DNA of 8,580 nucleotides from an uncultured Caulobacteraceae bacterium (GTDB lineage: Bacteria; Pseudomonadota; Alphaproteobacteria; Caulobacterales; Caulobacteraceae). This document shows positions 5,786 to 8,580 of this stretch, piece by piece. Made by a program: the position numbers and the translations under genes. The notes beneath the pieces were generated by a model, which saw only the letters and a list, made by a program, of their open reading frames with translations, was not told the origin of the DNA and did no database searches. The stretch lies in NCBI GenBank assembly GCA_937910255.1, contig CALEOQ010000376.1:1-8580 (forward strand), written 5' to 3'. Each line of letters opens with the position of its first letter. Positions within the stretch are counted from its first letter, which is position 1.

Positions 5786-5800
5786 GGGCGCACGGATTCC

Positions 5801-7663
5801 ATGAGCCAACCAGCCGCCAGTCCCGCCGCCGCCGAAGCCAGGCCCGACGGCCGACCGGGCCTGGGGGCCGAACTCGTCCAGAACCTGGACGAAGCCGCCG
5901 CTCGAAGGCCCCGTAGCCGCAATGTCGGCGCCCTGCGCCGCCTGGTTCCCTTCGCCCGTCGTCGGGGCGGCGACGCCCTGGGCGCTCTCATCTTTCTTCT
6001 GACCGCCACGGCGGCGACGCTGGGCCTGTCGGGCGCCGTGCGCCTGCTGGTGGACGCCCTGACGCAGCCTGGCGTGTCGCCGGATCAGGTGAACCTGTGG
6101 TTCGGGCTGATCGGCGCGGTGGCCGTGGCGCTCGCCCTGTCATCGGCCCTTCGCTACTTCTTCGTCACCAAGCTCGGCGAGCGGGTGGTGGCCGATCTGC
6201 GCAAGGCGGTCTACGGCCATATCCTGACCCTGGATCCCGGCTTCTTCCTGCGCACGCGCACCGGCGAGGTGCTGTCGCGCCTAACCACCGACATCCAGAT
6301 CGTCGAGAGCCTGATGGCCACCTCGGTCTCGGTGGCGCTGCGCAATCTGCTGACCCTGATCGGGGCGCTGATCCTGCTGGTCTGGGTCAGCCCCAGCCTG
6401 ACAGGCCTGGTTCTGCTGATCTTCCCCTTCGTGCTGGCGCCCCTGTTCCTGTTCGGCCGCAAGGTGCGAGCCCTGACCATCTCCACCCAGGATCAGTTCG
6501 CCAGCGCCGTGGGCCAGGCCGGCGAAACCCTCGACGCTCTGGAGACCGTCCAGGCCTTCGGCGGGGAGGCGGCCGCCGCCGGCGGCTTTGGGGCCGCGGT
6601 GGAACAGGCCTTCTCCACCTCTCTGAAGCGGATGACCGCCCGCGCCGTCATGACCGCCCTGGTCATCGCGCTGGTCTTCGGCGGGGTGGTGGCGATCTTC
6701 TGGCTGGGGGTCCATGCCGGCCTGCGCGGCGAGATGAGCTGGGGGGCGCTCTTCCAGTTCGCCTTCCTGGCGGTGATGGCCGCCGGTGCGGTCGGCGCCC
6801 TGGGCGAGACCTGGGGGGATGTCCAGAAGGCCGCCGGCGCCATGGACCGCATCGCCGAGCTGCTCGACGCCCGGCCCGGCATCGCGCCGCCGGCCAAGCC
6901 TCACGTCCTGCCCAGCCCGCCCCGGGGCGAGATCGCCTTCGAGGGCGTGACCTTCGCCTATCCCGGCCGGCCCGACCTTCCGGCGCTCAGCGACTTTTCC
7001 CTTACCATTGCGCCCGGCGAGCGGGTGGCCCTGGTGGGGCCGTCGGGCTCGGGCAAGAGCACGGTGCTGCGCCTGCTGCTGCGCTTCTATGATCCCACCG
7101 AGGGGACCATCCGCCTGGACGGGGTGGACCTGCGCCAGGCCGATCCCCGGGCGGTGCGCGAGCGCATGGCCCTGGTGGCGCAGGACTCGCCGCTGTTCTC
7201 CGGATCGGCGGCCCAGAACATCGCCTTTGGCCGTCCGGATGCGGGGCCGGAGGACATCCTCGCCGCCGCCCGAGCCGCCCAGGCCGAGGCCTTCATCGAA
7301 GCCCTGCCCGAGGGTTTCGACACCGCGCTCGGCGACCGGGCGCGCAGCCTCTCAGGCGGCCAGCGCCAGCGGCTGGCCATCGCCCGGGCCCTGGTGCGCC
7401 AGGCGCCGATCCTACTGCTGGACGAGGCCACCAGCGCCCTGGACGCCGAGAACGAGCGGCTGGTGCAGAGCGCCCTGGACGAGGCCATGACCGGGCGCAC
7501 CACCCTGGTCATCGCCCATCGCCTGGCGACCGTGCTCAAGGCCGACCGGATCGTGGTCATGGACCAGGGCCGCGTGGTCGAACAGGGCCGCCACGCCGAG
7601 CTCGCCGCCCGGGGCGGCCTCTATGCGAAGCTGGCGGCCCTGCAGTTCGGCCAGGCGGCTTAA
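5801..7663 (+). CDS. ABC exporter half-transporter, MsbA-related (fused membrane and ATPase domains)
   Basis: A 620-aa inner-membrane ABC exporter subunit that should work as a homodimer, using ATP to move a hydrophobic substrate, possibly a lipid or drug. It resembles the MsbA-related permease/ATPase family of alphaproteobacteria. A polar N-terminus with a basic stretch (R35-R55) precedes the first membrane helix at about 58-80, and the six-helix domain runs to about 350. The ATPase domain is complete: Walker A GPSGSGKST at 413-421, Q-loop Q461, signature LSGGQ at 517-521, Walker B ILLLDE with D541 and catalytic E542, SALD D-loop and H-loop H573. All key residues are present, so it should be active. 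The ribosome site before ATG 5801 is weak, but no better start is seen. The stop is 4 bp from that of the convergent phosphodiesterase. The true substrate is unknown. Confidence 0.93.
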   Translation: MSQPAASPAAAEARPDGRPGLGAELVQNLDEAAARRPRSRNVGALRRLVPFARRRGGDALGALIFLLTATAATLGLSGAVRLLVDALTQPGVSPDQVNLWFGLIGAVAVALALSSALRYFFVTKLGERVVADLRKAVYGHILTLDPGFFLRTRTGEVLSRLTTDIQIVESLMATSVSVALRNLLTLIGALILLVWVSPSLTGLVLLIFPFVLAPLFLFGRKVRALTISTQDQFASAVGQAGETLDALETVQAFGGEAAAAGGFGAAVEQAFSTSLKRMTARAVMTALVIALVFGGVVAIFWLGVHAGLRGEMSWGALFQFAFLAVMAAGAVGALGETWGDVQKAAGAMDRIAELLDARPGIAPPAKPHVLPSPPRGEIAFEGVTFAYPGRPDLPALSDFSLTIAPGERVALVGPSGSGKSTVLRLLLRFYDPTEGTIRLDGVDLRQADPRAVRERMALVAQDSPLFSGSAAQNIAFGRPDAGPEDILAAARAAQAEAFIEALPEGFDTALGDRARSLSGGQRQRLAIARALVRQAPILLLDEATSALDAENERLVQSALDEAMTGRTTLVIAHRLATVLKADRIVVMDQGRVVEQGRHAELAARGGLYAKLAALQFGQAA

Positions 7664-7667
7664 AGCC

Positions 7668-8432
7668 TCAGCCGGCGAACATCGCCTCGCGCACCTGGAC
7701 GGCCGTTTCGGGGAAGTCGGTGAAGACGCCGTCGACACCAGCCGTGAACAGGGCGCGCAACAGGGCCTCGGCGTCGCCGTGGGCCGCGGGATCGTCCCCG
7801 CGCCGCAGGGCGGCGGGCAGGAAGCTGTTTTCCCGGCGGACCGTCCAGGGATGAACCTTGAAGCCGGCGGCCTGGGCGCGGGCGATCAGGCCGGTGGGCG
7901 GCAGGCCCGGCTGGTCCAGGTTCAGGACCATCTTCAGCTCCGGCCCCAGGCCGTCGGCGAACTCGGCCAGTTCGGCGAGCAAGGCGTCGGAAATCGACCC
8001 AACCCCGGCCAGCATCACCGTCGGCGCCGCGCTGATACCCCGGAAGGCGCGCAGGGGCCGCGGCTCGAAGCACTGGACGAAGACCGGAGCGTCCCGGCGG
8101 TCCAGGTCGTTGTCGCGCAGCTCGGCGGCCAGACGGGCGCTCATGGGCAGGCCGCGGGCCTCGAAATAGGTCGGGTGCTTCATTTCAGGATAGATCCCGA
8201 TCGTCCGGCCGGTCTGCCGGCTCTGCGCCTTGGCCAGGTCCACCACCTCCTGGAAGGTGGGGATGGGGTCGCGTCCGTCGAAGGCGGCGCTGGTCGGCCG
8301 CAGGGCGGGCAGGCGTTCACGGGCCCGCAGGGTCTTCAGCTCGGCCAGGGTGAAGTCCTCGGTGAACCAGCCTGTCGCCTTCACCCCATCGATGTTCCGC
8401 TCCGTGCGCCGATCGGCGAAGTCTGAGCGGTC
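7668..8432 (-). CDS. Glycerophosphodiester phosphodiesterase, GlpQ-like, 5' end missing
   Basis: C-terminal 254 residues of a GDPD-family enzyme that hydrolyses glycerophosphodiesters to glycerol 3-phosphate and an alcohol. It resembles the longer GlpQ type, usually secreted to the periplasm. Family stretches, counted from the first genomic residue, are DFADR (4-8), IDG...TGWFTEDFTL (14-29), IPTFQEVVDLA (57-67), IYPEMKHPTYF (80-90, with the active-site E83/K85 region), HPWTVRREN and the GVDGVFTDFPE end. The signal peptide and the first catalytic block (HRG and the following E/D residues) are missing, an estimated 90-110 residues. The genomic sequence stops at 8432, where an Illumina adapter begins. 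The apparent GTG start at 8447 and its first five residues (MLFRS) are encoded by adapter. The real gene is probably intact in the organism. Confidence 0.88.
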   Translation of the reverse strand, partial: DRSDFADRRTERNIDGVKATGWFTEDFTLAELKTLRARERLPALRPTSAAFDGRDPIPTFQEVVDLAKAQSRQTGRTIGIYPEMKHPTYFEARGLPMSARLAAELRDNDLDRRDAPVFVQCFEPRPLRAFRGISAAPTVMLAGVGSISDALLAELAEFADGLGPELKMVLNLDQPGLPPTGLIARAQAAGFKVHPWTVRRENSFLPAALRRGDDPAAHGDAEALLRALFTAGVDGVFTDFPETAVQVREAMFAG

Positions 8433-8496
8433 AGATCGGAAGAGCACACGTCTGAACTCCAGTCACGTCGTAATCTCGTATGCCGTCTTCTGCTTG
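8433..8496 (+). other. Illumina TruSeq-type index adapter (contamination)
   Basis: Starting with AGATCGGAAGAGC at 8433, the sequence reads through the standard TruSeq index adapter to AGTCAC at 8461-8466. A 6-base index, GTCGTA, follows at 8467-8472, then the flow-cell primer segment ATCTCGTATGCCG... ending TGCTTG at 8496. This is library adapter, not genome. It marks a read that ran past its insert and was not trimmed before assembly. Confidence 0.99.
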
Positions 8497-8508
8497 AAAA
8501 AAAAAAAA
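8497..8508 (+). other. Poly-A run following the adapter
   Basis: Twelve A residues directly follow the adapter end. Base calls after the end of a short library molecule typically become poly-A, so this fits read-through and not a genomic tract. Confidence 0.9.
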
Positions 8509-8580
8509 TATGAGCGCTGCGATACATCCGTCAGTAGGACACAGTGTGTCACTGCCACTGCTGGACTACATTCGTTCACC
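8509..8580. other. Unassignable sequence after the adapter
   Basis: These 72 bases have no open frame of note, a lower GC content than the genome and no motif I recognise. Being beyond the adapter and poly-A run, they are probably random base calls at the end of a read or a chimeric join. They should not be treated as linked to the genome at the left. Confidence 0.8.

Noticed and set aside
6097..7560. Alternative-frame and antisense ORFs within the ABC exporter gene
   Set aside because: The main frame contains every expected ABC motif; the others are low-complexity shadows rich in Arg, Ala, Gly and Pro.
8509..8580. Possible joined genomic fragment or mobile-element end after the adapter
   Set aside because: It lies beyond adapter and poly-A, has no coding or repeat signal, and is best explained as read noise or a chimeric join.

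Overview
The window is about 8.4 kb of high-GC alphaproteobacterial chromosome, flanked by short non-genomic or suspect ends. The gene content points to Caulobacterales (Caulobacter or Phenylobacterium-like): an RcdA/DUF1465 cell-cycle adaptor, a DUF1192 small protein, cysteine-free L31, and paired GPH-type sugar transporters. The genus is inferred from gene families and was not checked by alignment.

Layout. Positions 1-106 contain no gene and seem to break off the first transporter. Positions 107-2938 (minus strand) hold two tandem paralogous MelB/GPH-family sugar:cation symporters spaced as a coupled operon. The downstream one lacks its last membrane segment at the left edge. Positions 2939-3420 are an intergenic region with several inverted repeats that probably controls the transporter operon. 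Positions 3421-4413 (minus) encode a zinc-free NAD(P)H:quinone oxidoreductase. It is divergent from a plus-strand pair, a 65-aa DUF1192 protein (4498-4695) and RcdA (4818-5333). RcdA converges on rpmE (ribosomal protein L31, 5457-5681 minus) across a strong 22-bp bidirectional terminator. Divergent from rpmE is a 620-aa ABC half-exporter (5801-7663). It ends 4 bp from the stop of a convergent glycerophosphodiester phosphodiesterase (7668-8432, minus), whose 5' end is missing.

The right end is not biology. From 8433 the sequence is an Illumina TruSeq-type index adapter with a 6-base index, then a poly-A run, then about 72 bases of unassignable sequence. The contig was therefore extended by untrimmed read-through, and the apparent start codon of the phosphodiesterase lies in adapter.

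How the genes relate. The transporters import sugars or glycosides across the inner membrane. The oxidoreductase, DUF1192, RcdA, L31 and ABC exporter look like a conserved housekeeping neighbourhood rather than one pathway. RcdA is the cell-cycle gene, acting in ClpXP-dependent proteolysis of CtrA. I found no phage, insertion sequence, CRISPR array, defence system, tRNA or rRNA. I see no convincing evidence of a new multi-gene system. The points most worth a second look are the adapter junction, the truncated tandem transporter, two operator-like sites of matching geometry upstream of the transporter operon, and the DUF1192-RcdA pairing.
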